NCBI RefSeq assembly: GCF_950295315.1
Contig: NC_080164.1
Coordinates: 110,442,447-110,506,446, forward strand
Direction of reading: 5' to 3'
Length of the DNA stretch: 64,000 bases
From: Erinaceus europaeus
Taxonomy: Eukaryota; Chordata; Mammalia; Eulipotyphla; Erinaceidae
Notes under the pieces: model-generated
Told to the model about the DNA's origin: nothing
Seen by the model: only the letters and a program-made list of their open reading frames with translations
Databases searched by the model: none
In this document: positions 55,085 through 64,000 of the stretch, piece after piece
Position numbering within the stretch: position 1 is the stretch's first letter
How the letters are laid out: every line of letters starts with the position of its first letter
Translations under genes and position numbers: made by a program

Positions 55085-55190
55085 TCACTACTGCTAATAG
55101 GTATGTATTGCAGGCCAGCTTTGAACCTGGATCATACACATGGCAAAGCAGCAGGCTATCCAAGTGAATTAATTATTTTACCAGGTCCAT
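55085..55190 (-). mobile_element. tRNA-derived SINE fragment, type D
   Basis: Minus strand: GATAGCCTGCTGCTTTGCCA, then ATCCAGGTTCAAAGCTGG (B-box region). It matches 38105-38200 in order. Confidence 0.55.
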
Positions 55191-55357
55191 CAATGATTCT
55201 TTAACCATACCTATAGCGAGGAGAAAGTGAATGTTACTTTAATACATATTACTTTTCTTGATGGAAAGCTTGTCTAATCAATGTGATATTTACGTCTATC
55301 AACTTTAGCCATAAGCAATAATGACTTGTAAATGAATAAAGCTATGTTTTCAGGGAG

Positions 55358-55591
55358 TTAAAAAAATGAACTAACAAGGGGGCCAGGTGGTAGTGCACCT
55401 GGTTGAGTGCACACTTGACCACTGTCAAGGACCCAAGTTCAAGCCCCCAGTCTCCACCTGCAGGGGGAAAGCTTCATGAGTGGTGAAGTAGGGCTGCAGG
55501 TGTCTTTTTCTCTTTCCCTCTCTTGCCTCCTTCACTGTCAATTTCTCTCTGTCTCTATCCAATAATAAAAATTAAAAAAATGAACTAACAA
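55358..55591 (+). mobile_element. ERI-type SINE, short form, with perfect 20-bp TSD
   Basis: The SINE at 55378-55571 (194 bp) is bracketed by ttaaaaaaatgaactaacaa at 55358-55377 and 55572-55591. A-box-like TGGTAGTGCACCTGG (about 55388-55402) and B-box-like AAGTTCAAGCC (about 55435-55445) are in place. This is the best short-form reference in the window and a young insertion. Confidence 0.95.
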
Positions 55592-56134
55592 AATCCTGAT
55601 TATTTTATTTGTTTTCATTCCTCTAGGGACTTAGGTTAGTACTAGCAAATCAAATATTTCACACTATCTGATCTATTCATATTATTAATTTATTCCTTTT
55701 GAGTTTTATGTCCTAAGAATCACAAGATATGAACCATGATTACTATTTGTTGTGAAATATCTCTGTGACCTTCATCTGTGATATTTACTGAATGAAAACA
55801 TTATAACATTTTTTACTGCAAATGTTTACCTGGCTTTAATTCAATTTATAATAATTCGATTTAGCCAGAATAAATACTTATTATGGAAAATTGTAGCAAT
55901 TATACAAGGATATGGAATGATGACTTAGATTTGAATTTTACTTTGTTTCTCAGCTGTAAGAACTCTTTGGATTGTCATGTACAGAAAATTGAAATAAAAT
56001 AACATAAGGAAAATTATCAAAAATAAAAATGGCCCCCAGATTTCTTAGTGGTCCACTTTCCTATGGTTCAACTTGGGATTTTGGTTATTTATTTGAATAT
56101 TTGTTCTTTCCCTGTTTTAAATTGCTTTTATTTT
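55592..56134. other. unique AT-rich DNA
   Basis: No repeat or gene is recognised. Confidence 0.5.
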
Positions 56135-56300
56135 TTAAAATATTTTTTTTATTTATTATTGGATGGAGACAGAGAGAGAAATTGAGGGGGGAGATAGAGA
56201 GGAAGAGATAGAGACAACTGCAATCCTGCTTCACTACTTTAACTTGGGTCCTTGTACATTGTGATGTGTGAGCTTAACCAGCTGGGCCATCATCTGTCTG
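56135..56300 (-). mobile_element. ERI-type SINE, short form, internal deletion
   Basis: Minus-strand copy. The purine-rich half and the head are present, but the CTGCAGGTGGGG centre has been deleted, with TTCACTACTTT running straight into AACTTGGGTCC. Confidence 0.78.
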
Positions 56301-56322
56301 CTTTCCACCCCCTCCCCCTTTT

Positions 56323-57667
56323 AAAAATCACTTTTCCAGGACCTGATCAAATTGTAAGTAGGGCACCAAAGTAAAAACCCAGTGGTGAGGGGTAGGCATG
56401 TAGCTTCCTGGGCCAGTGGGGGGTGGGAGTGGGCGGGAGGGATGGGTCACAATCCTTTGGTGGTGGGAATGGTGTTTATGTACACTCCTAGCAAAATGTA
56501 GACATACAAATCAGTAGCTAATTAATATGAGAGGGGGAAATCAATTGTATGTCTCAAAGTTTCTCAAAAGACAAACTGAATCTTTTTAATATATAGGCTA
56601 TGTATTTGATATGCGGACTCTCTCAAAAGCCTAGACCAAGTAGATTAGAAGCTTTCAATAGCACAGCTATATACAAGATACTGGGTACTGTACAGCAAAC
56701 CATAACAAAGGGACTTTTCAAAGTTAACCCAATTAACAAATAATGTGATGATAATATTAACTATTGATTGTCTTTTTGAACCCTAAGACAGCAGGAACCT
56801 CACATCTTCACTATAGAGCCCCTACTTCCCCCAGTCCTGAAACCCTTGGATAGGGCCCACTTTCCCGTATGCATCTCCCAATCCAAACCAAATAACATTG
56901 CATCTGCCGATCACAACCTAACCAAAGCAACGATTGCTACCTCAACATGCTTCACCTCAGAATGTATCCAGAGACTTCACGTGTGGAATGACAACCCTTC
57001 AGCTTCATTACTCGGGTGAGACCTTTCCTTTAATAGTACACTCTAATTTCATCTCAGGTAGTTCACTTTCTAACAAAGTCCCATAACCTAGATATACACC
57101 AGTTTCTATGAGAGAGAGCTTATGTGCACACGTATCCATAAACTACTGCAAAATATATACCTGAAAGCAGGACTACACTAGAGTTTGCAGTGAGTACCTC
57201 CCTAGCACTTCCTCTCCACTATTCCAAGCTTGGGATCCATGATTGCTCAACAAATTGTTTGGCTTCATATGTTAACTCTCTTTTCAATCACCAGGTTCCA
57301 GATGCCACCAGGATGCTGGCTAGGCTTCCCTGGATTGAAGACCCCACCAATGTGTCCTGGAGCTCAGCTTCCCCAGAGTCACACCCTACTAGGGAAAGAG
57401 AGAGGCAGACTGGGGGTATGGACCGACCAGTCAACGCCCATGTTCAGCGGGGAAGCAATTACAGAAGCCAGACCTTCTACCTTCTGCAACCCTCAACGAC
57501 CCTGGGTCCATGCTCCCAGAGGGATAGAGAACGGGTAGGCTACCATGGGAGGAGGTGGGTTATGGGGATTGGGTGTTGGGAATTGTGTGGAGTTGTACCC
57601 CTCCTACCTTATGCTTTTGTTCACTAATCCTTTCTTAAATAAAAAATTTAAAAAAAAATCACTTTTC
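56323..57667 (+). mobile_element. 5'-truncated young L1 with 14-bp TSD
   Basis: The insert at about 56337-57653 carries only 3' UTR and A-tail. It lies between aaaaatcacttttc at 56323-56336 and 57654-57667. Its sequence is very close to the 36097 copy, in opposite orientation. The 145-codon frame at 57190-57627 is a chance frame recurring in several copies of this 3' UTR. Confidence 0.92.
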
Positions 57668-57787
57668 ATCCATCCATTGGATTCCGATTCTCTGGGAAAC
57701 CCTATAATCTATTCTGATTGTTCCTGATTTATTTCCATGTTTATCAGGATTAGAGAGAGCATGCTTTTTGTAGCAAAGTATGCTATT

Positions 57788-58330
57788 TCTGTTTTTATTT
57801 TTTATTAGTGACTTAACAATTAATAACAATATTATATAACAGGGATACAATTCCATACAGTTCCCACCACCAGAGTTCTGTGTCCCATCCTCTCCATTGG
57901 TAGCTTCCCTATTTTTTATCGCTCTGAGAGTATGGATCAAAATTCTTTATGGGGTGTAGAAGGTGGAAGGTCTGGCTTCTGTAATTGCTTCTCCACTGGA
58001 TTTGGGTGTTGCCATCTGGGGGTGATCCATACCCCCAGCCTGTTTCTATCTTTCCTTACTTAACAGAGTATGGCTCTGGAAGTTGAGGTTCTAGGACACA
58101 TTGTTAAGGTCATCTGCCCAGGGAAGTCAGGATGTAATCATAGTAGCATGTGCAACTCGGTGGCTGAAAGGTGATAAGATATAAAACAGGACAAATTAAT
58201 AAACAGGAACTCAAAGATAGGTATGGAACGGATGAAACTAGGAGTCATTATTTTGGAAGAGGCTAGGAAGTATGCTTAGGTATGCTCCAAGAGCCTATGA
58301 CTAGTAATTTTTGCCTTAGCCTGAGAGTTA
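57788..58330 (-). mobile_element. older L1 3' UTR, reverse
   Basis: ATTTTTTATTAGTGACTTAA, then CCCACCACCAGAGTTCTGTG and TGTAATTGCTTCTCCACTGG. It is the same older lineage as 19155 and 53405. Confidence 0.82.
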
Positions 58331-58534
58331 AAATGCTGGTGGACTAAAAGTGTTGTCTGGGGAGATGGTGTCAGAGTTGAGAATAAGACTAGAAAGTTGA
58401 ATTAGGGGCAGAATTTTTCTTTTGACTTAGCTCACAAATCCCTACCACAATCAATCACTTTTTTCTCTTCTTTTCTCCTTTTCTAGCTTCCATCTTTTCT
58501 TCCTTTTTAAATTTCTTTTCCCTTTATATTCTTT

Positions 58535-58850
58535 AAAAAAAAATTTTATTTATAAACAGGAAACACTGACAAAAATCATAGGATAAGAGGAGTACAACTT
58601 CACACAGTTACAACCACCAGAACTCCATGTCCCATCCCCTCCCCTGATATACTTTCCTATTCTTTATTCCTCTGGGAGTATGGACCCAGTGTCATTATGG
58701 GATGCAGAAGGTTGAAGGCCTGGCTTCTGTAATTACTTCCCTGCTGAACATGGGCATTGGCAGGTTGATCCATACTCCCAGACTGTCTCTCTCTCCCTAG
58801 TGAGGTGGGACTCTGGGGAAGAGGAGCTCTAGGACACATTTGTGGGGATT
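58535..58850 (-). mobile_element. L1 3' end fragment, reverse
   Basis: TTATAAACAGGAAACACTGAC, AAATCATAGGATAAGAGGAG and TGGCTTCTGTAATTACTTCC match the 13104-13561 fragment. It belongs to an intermediate lineage. Confidence 0.82.
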
Positions 58851-59930
58851 TCCTACATTCTATCCTCCTCTCTATTCATTTCACTTCCCCATCCTCTTTC
58901 TGTGATGCCTGCACTCATGTCACTCATTGGTAAGGGTGAGAAAGAAAAATTAGAAGTGCCGATTTCAAGAGTGTATCCTTGAAGCGGTTCATGTTTAGAA
59001 CTGAGTGGTAATGGTTATGAATGGGCAAATCCTGTGCCATTTCTGTAATCTGAATACATGTAAGCATCAGTCTTTCCACATGAGTAATTTGTTTTAATAT
59101 GCTACTATGTGTACTAGGTAAACCCATGAAGAGTTTACATACTTTTAGCATAAACTGTTCACTGGGAAATAACCTCAATTAAACAAGGAATTCTTTCTGT
59201 GCTACTGCATTTAGGTTCAATTACAGGAGGACAGGGTGTTAATACTAAGACTAACAATAGTTTCTTATATAACATTCTAGCTTAATGAGATTGAAGTGTT
59301 CACACTGGCGAGAGAGGGATGCTGTGAAACTGGTATATACTAATTGGAAAATTACATTATACTCACTTCTTAAATCAAATTTCCAGGTTCTTTGACAAGG
59401 GCATAACTCAAAAGTCAGGCGCTGACTGACTGAATGCTCCCCAATGAGCCTTTGAAGCTGTCACAGATTCACTGGTTCCTTAGTACAATCTGTGAACAGT
59501 ATTTCGACATGTCCAATGGATTATTAGCAAAACACTGTTTGTGCCATCTATAGGTTTATAGTGGAGAAGAAGCTAGAATGGCTTACATCTTTAAAAGATG
59601 GCAAAGGACTTTTTTTTTTTTTTTTTTTTTTTTTTGTTTAGGACAGCTCAGCTGACTTGACCTAATTGCACTGGATGCTCTACTTTGAACCTGAGTAAAG
59701 TGATCACCTATTTAATGTATTTTCTTCTCTGGCCCCCGTTGCATATGTACTCTGGTAACTTTTTTTTTTTAATGAAAATCATGTGATGTTAAATAAGCTA
59801 AATGAATCTGGCACATGTGGAAGAAAATAAAACATTTTATTTACCTTTCTAGCATTAGTTGACACCAGTTTTTCAAACATAATCAATGCTATTCCTATAT
59901 AGAATCTAATTTTATAGTTAACTGTTTACA
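58851..59930. other. unique interval with one protein-like frame
   Basis: No repeats except a T run at 59611-59635. A minus-strand frame (59178-58924, 84 codons) is preceded by TTATTTCCCAG, which resembles a splice acceptor. I cannot name a family and see no convincing donor, so it is not called as a gene. Confidence 0.5.
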
Positions 59931-60035
59931 AAAAAAAAAAAGGCCCTGGAAGCCATCAAGTTATTCTGCAGGCACAGAGCCCCAAATGATAACCATGGTG
60001 ACAATAAAATAAAATAAGATAAAAGAAAAGGTTTA
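59930..60035 (+). mobile_element. ERI-type long-form SINE, 3' fragment
   Basis: GGCCCTGGAAGCCATCAAGT and GCAGGCACAGAGCCCCAAAT followed by an AAATAAAATAAGATAAAAG tail match the long-form 3' domain only. Confidence 0.55.
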
Positions 60036-60593
60036 TAAATAGTGCATCCCAGTGCCTGTCACAGGCTAAGCTCATAGCACACACTGATCTGACCTGGGGC
60101 TCATGTACATTAATATTAAGCACAGGACCCTGCATAGCCCTGAGTTCCCTATCAACCCAAGCTCACATTCTATGCTCACAACAGGGGATGTTCTGGACTG
60201 TACATATTACAGTGCCAATCCTTCTCCAGTAAAAAGTAAGATGACCCAGCCTCCCTTCAGCAAGTGAGGCAGTCCTTATCAGGGTTAGGTTGTAACGAGG
60301 GTAAGATACTGGAGAGGCCCACAGAAGTGGTAATGAGGGCATTCGTGAAGGAAGTGACCTGTGATGGCAAGCAGATTGATCCCTCCAAGTGATGAGATGT
60401 TCTAGCACTGGTTAAAATGGCCATCATTAAGTGGGCCGGTCTCTTCTTCCTAACGAATTTTTGTTCAATATCCAGTCTTTCCCTCTTTAAGTCTGTTACT
60501 CAGGTTCATAATTTTTTGTTGGGCAATTTAAAAAATATTATCTACATGTATTTGGACAATGACTTAATTCAATTCAAGAAAATGTTTGAAAAT
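60036..60593. other. unique DNA
   Basis: Nothing is recognised. Confidence 0.5.
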
Positions 60594-61198
60594 AAAGTCA
60601 AATCCTAGAAATGGATATACCCTATGACCCTTTTAGTTCATCTCCTGGTAATATAGCCTAAGGAACCAAACACACCTATCCAAAAAGATCAGTGTACACC
60701 TATTTTCATAGTAGCACAGTTTGTAGTAGACCAAACCTGGAAGCAACCTAAATATACAAGAACAGATCAGTGGCTGAGAAAATTGTGGTCTCTATACATA
60801 ATAGAATACTACTCAGTTGTTAATAATTAAAAATGGTGTATTCACCCTCTTCATCTCCTCTTGGATGGAGCTTGAAGGAATCATATTAAGTAAGATAAGT
60901 CAGAAAGAGAAGGATGAATATGAGATGATTTCACTCTTAGAGACAGAAGTTGAAAAATAAGAACAGAAGGGAAAACCCAAAGCAGAACTTGGACTGGATT
61001 TGCTATATTGCATCAAAATAAAGGATTCTGGGGTTGGGAAGAAGGTTCAGGTCCTGGAAGATGATGGTGGAGGAGGACATAGGTGTGAGGTTAGAGTGTT
61101 ATGTGAAAAACTGAGAAATGTTACACATGTACCAACAACTATATTTTACTGTTGATTGTAAACTACTAATCCCCCCCAAAGAAATGAAGTCAAATCAC
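60594..61198 (+). mobile_element. older L1, ORF2 end and 3' UTR
   Basis: ATGGATATACCCTATGACCC, CATAGTAGCACAGTTTGTAG, GAACAGATCAGTGGCTGAGA and AATAGAATACTACTCAGTTG are the L1 ORF2 C-terminal coding stretch, with many changes. Short repeats aagtcaaatc near 60598 and 61190 may be the TSD. It is a different and older subfamily from the young elements. Confidence 0.75.
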
Positions 61199-61555
61199 AT
61201 GTGTTAAGCTACTGTACCACCTGCAAACCCTGCTTTTTAAAGATCTGAGCTTTTTATGTTTTTAAATAAAAATGAGTCTTAGTAAGGTAGACTGGCCATA
61301 AGTACTGCCTGAAAAAATAGGGAAAGTGTATTCACAACAAGAATTCTTTGTTGTTACTATATCAATAAAATGTCTAATATGTAAAAAAAGTTTTGCTTTC
61401 AAATTGAATACCATTTGGATATATATCTGCTAACTTAATTTGTCAGAATGAGTTATCACTTTTTATATTTATTCTAAGTACTTAATACAACAATTGTTAA
61501 CTTGTTGCATTTGTATTTACAGATAGCACATAAAGTAGAAATGCAGTAGGACAGG

Positions 61556-61672
61556 GGAGATGACATAATATTTATGCAAACAGACTCTCATGTCTGAGGC
61601 CCCCAGGTCCAATTCCCTGTACCACCATAAACCACAGCTGAACAGTGCTTTGCAAACAAACAGTCAAAAAAC
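61556..61672 (+). mobile_element. tRNA-derived SINE, type B, plus strand
   Basis: GGGGAGATGACATAATATTT head, CAGGTCCAATTCCC B-box region, CACCATAAACCACAGCTGAA centre. It is truncated at its 3' end, followed by AAACAAACAG. Confidence 0.72.
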
Positions 61673-62334
61673 ACAATTTGAGGAGGATATGACATCCTAC
61701 CACAGTTTCATTACAAGGGCATGGAGAGTCCTAAATTATTCACCTATGGTTAGCACTCCTATTATTTTGCTAAGAATTCTATTTTGTGGGAATTTGCACA
61801 ATATGATTTGACATTCAGTACCCCTTATTTTTCTTACTTTTTGACTTTATTTTAAAATTATATTCTGGCACATTTTCTTGCATTTGTCTTCCAAGCCTTG
61901 TACTGATTTTAAATATTATTCTGGAAAATGCTTTTTTAACATTGTAAAATTGGAATAGGTAAGCAAATTTGATGAATAAGCAAGCCTCTGTATTGGCTGG
62001 ATAAAACTACAGTAATGAGTACAGTGTGGTACCAGGCCAAGAATAGACCAATAAAGCGGAACCAATTTATGAAAAACAGAGCTAGCTAGGCATTGTGGCC
62101 TAACACTACATGCTGTCATTTATCAGTAGCTGTGGCTAAATTTATTAAATATTTATGTGTTACTCAGTGCTGTGTAGGATATTAAACACCATAAATAAAA
62201 TCTTGGTATTTGTGCATGAAAAAAAAGGAAAATAGTTTCAGATTAAGATATGGAAATATTCCCTTAAGAACAAGCAAAGCACCCAACAGGAGAAAGTTAC
62301 TAATTTGACCAAGATTAAACATTAGCAACTTTTA
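61673..62334. other. unique AT-rich DNA
   Basis: No repeat or gene is recognised. Confidence 0.5.
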
Positions 62335-62625
62335 GAGGTGATTCCCTTAGTGAACTAAGAGACAAAAGGTAACTTCTAGATGCATTCATTCATCTGTGGA
62401 ATCTAGATAACTGAAACACATGAACTCGTGAAACAAACAAGCAAACAAAAGCAAAAGCAAACAAATGATCTCTAAGACTTTGTAGGAGCTATGGTGAGTA
62501 TCACTGGGAGTATGGGGAGCACAAAACTTGGGTGGTGGGCATGGTGTAGAATACTATAAGCTGTAATGTTACAATATTGTAAATCACTATTAATCACAAT
62601 AAAACTGTCGTGAATAATAAAAAAA
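62335..62625 (+). mobile_element. old L1 3' UTR
   Basis: CATTCATCTGTGGAATCTAG and ACTGAAACACATGAACTCGT followed by GGTGGTGGGCATGGTGTAGA and AATAATAAAAAAAG resemble widely shared mammalian L1 3' ends. The assignment rests on recalled wording. Confidence 0.55.
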
Positions 62626-62639
62626 GAGCTTCTGCTCCC

Positions 62640-63420
62640 TAAAGGGAATCATTGAAAAGGTGAAAATTCAAACCATTAACTTGGGGGAGACATTTATAAC
62701 ACTGCAAATAACTTGTCCTCTACATATTTATAAATAAAACTCCGACACATTACTAAAAATAGAGAAAGCTCAGAAGAGGATGGTATAAATCTTCACTACG
62801 TAGTTAACAGTCCATTGACATGATCAAAGAAACATATTGTCAGTGCTGCATTCATTCATTATTAAGGGTACTCAAAATAAATCCCTAGTAGAATAATGAT
62901 GTATACCACTATGATTTCAAGACAACATGAGAGACTGACACCAAGTGTTGACAAGAATATGGAGCAACTGCTGGTGAGTGTATAAGTTACTAAAGTGTGC
63001 TGCAAATAATTGGGAACTAGCTATTAACGAGAGCATAAGTAGACTCTTGGAACAGGTGTGTTCTCTCCCAGGTGTAGCATTCAACAGAATGTGTATGTTT
63101 ATCCATTGATTGACAGTGTCAATGTGTCCATAGCACTTTAAGCATAATAGCTCCCAAAATGGAAGCAAGCCAGCATAGCTAAAATTAATAAATCGTGGTA
63201 TATGCAATCAAGCAATGAAAGTGAACAGAGCAGTTATTGAATGATGTAGCCTGAAATAATTGGTGTTGAACAATGCAAGATAAAGTAAAACAGACTATAT
63301 AAACATATGCAAATTTAAAAAAGTAAAAATAAACTACAGGTGTGTTACAGTTGCTGGGAGGAGAGTTAGAAGCTAGAAGTGAAGATGAAGGACTTTCTTG
63401 GATACTGACGATATTCTGTC
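62640..63420 (+). mobile_element. ancient L1 relic
   Basis: Phrases such as CCAAGTGTTGACAAGAATATGG, GAGCAACTGCTGGTGAGTG and AATCGTGGTATATGCAATCA preserve the order of L1 ORF2 ends and their 3' UTR at low identity. No frame survives. Confidence 0.6.
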
Positions 63421-63617
63421 TCTTTGTAGTGGTAAAAGACAAACTTAGAATTTCAGTATTAACTGCAATGTAGTATATTCACCTGTTGATTCTTAATGAT
63501 TCACCTGAAAGGGATATAATGCTATAATGCAATTCTATTTAAACAGGTCAGAGGATACATTGTATTCTAATATTTTTCTTGTTACAAGGATACGTTTGCT
63601 TTTTTAAAAATTAACTA

Positions 63618-63940
63618 AGGGGTTGGGCGGTAGGGCAATGTATTGGATGCACATGGCGCAAAGCACAAGGACTGGCTTGATTCCCCGGGTTCGAGCCCCG
63701 GGCTTCCTATCTGCGGGGGGGGGGGGGGGGTGAAGCAGGTCTGCAGGTGTCTCCACCTTTTTGTCTTCCTCTCCTCTCTTGATTTCTCTCTGTCCTATTC
63801 AACAACAACAACAACAATAACAACAACAATGATAAGCAACAAGGGCAACAAAATGGAAAAATAGCCTCCAGGAGCAGTGGACTTGTAAGGCAGACATTGA
63901 GCCCCAGTAATAACCCTGGAGGAAAAAATAATAATAATTG
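63618..63940 (+). mobile_element. ERI-type SINE, long form
   Basis: A complete plus-strand copy. The head has GGGCGGTAGGGCAATG and the strong B box GGGTTCGAGCCCC (about 63689-63701). A G run at about 63715-63730 replaces the centre. The 3' domain CTCCAGGAGCAGTGGACTTG ends in GGAGGAAAAAATAATAATAA. Confidence 0.9.
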
Positions 63941-64000
63941 AGCTTTGCTAGTTTAGGGTTGAGCATTGTTTTGTTTGCATGCTTTTATTTCAGTTAAGAA

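Noticed and set aside
57190..57627. 145-codon plus-strand frame, also seen at 36158-36556 and 16571-16837
   Set aside because: It recurs because these are copies of the same L1 3' UTR. The frame is not kept in other copies and shows no family resemblance.
63618..63700. tRNA gene
   Set aside because: The A and B boxes belong to the head of a long-form SINE. The cloverleaf is incomplete, and the same head occurs in many copies with SINE bodies.

Overview
This window is mammalian nuclear DNA built almost entirely from retrotransposons. I see no intact host gene. The dominant short repeats are tRNA-derived SINEs with a GGTTC-type B box, a CACCTGCAGG(T/G)GG centre and a pyrimidine-rich 3' half. 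I recognise these from memory as the ERI SINEs of erinaceid hedgehogs, so the likely source is Erinaceus or a close relative. That assignment is recall and was not checked by a search. About 50 SINE copies of several types occur, many nested in one another or in L1s. One run of 200 N (3722-3921) marks an assembly gap.

Layout. 1-5225: scattered SINEs, two L1 3' ends with target-site duplications (TSDs) and CA/GA microsatellites. 5376-6645: a 5'-truncated processed copy of ENTR1 (SDCCAG3) on the minus strand. 7234-7723: a solo LTR with a 6-bp TSD, sitting inside a SINE. 8940-12000: mostly unique AT-rich DNA, with one small ORF from a non-L1 LINE at 11258-11464. 13104-17320: nested L1 3' ends of two ages. 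20261-28065: a complete L1 about 7.8 kb long with TSDs, a YY1-like 5' end, a partly duplicated 5' UTR, and frameshifted ORF1 and ORF2. 28501-28675: a second copy of the non-L1 LINE. 34300-43310: dense SINE and L1 insertions plus long TTC/TCC tracts. 45143-45185: a 19-bp scrap of the same non-L1 LINE between 12-bp TSDs. 45718-51845: two minus-strand L1s with a one-sided endogenous retrovirus remnant (polypurine tract plus LTR) between them. 52172-64000: SINEs, more L1 3' ends, and older L1 relics near the right edge.

The elements supply their own machinery rather than working as a gene set. L1 ORF2 provides endonuclease and reverse transcriptase. The SINEs, the ENTR1 copy and the L1 fragments carry the marks expected of L1-driven target-primed insertion: poly(A) or A-rich tails, 10-20 bp TSDs and 5' truncation. 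The most unusual signal is the non-L1 LINE. It has three copies, is about 96% identical between the two longer ones, encodes a CX1CX7HX4C C-terminal motif, and has a stop codon running straight into an AGAAGAAG tail. This points to a recently active second LINE family, and possibly to horizontal acquisition.
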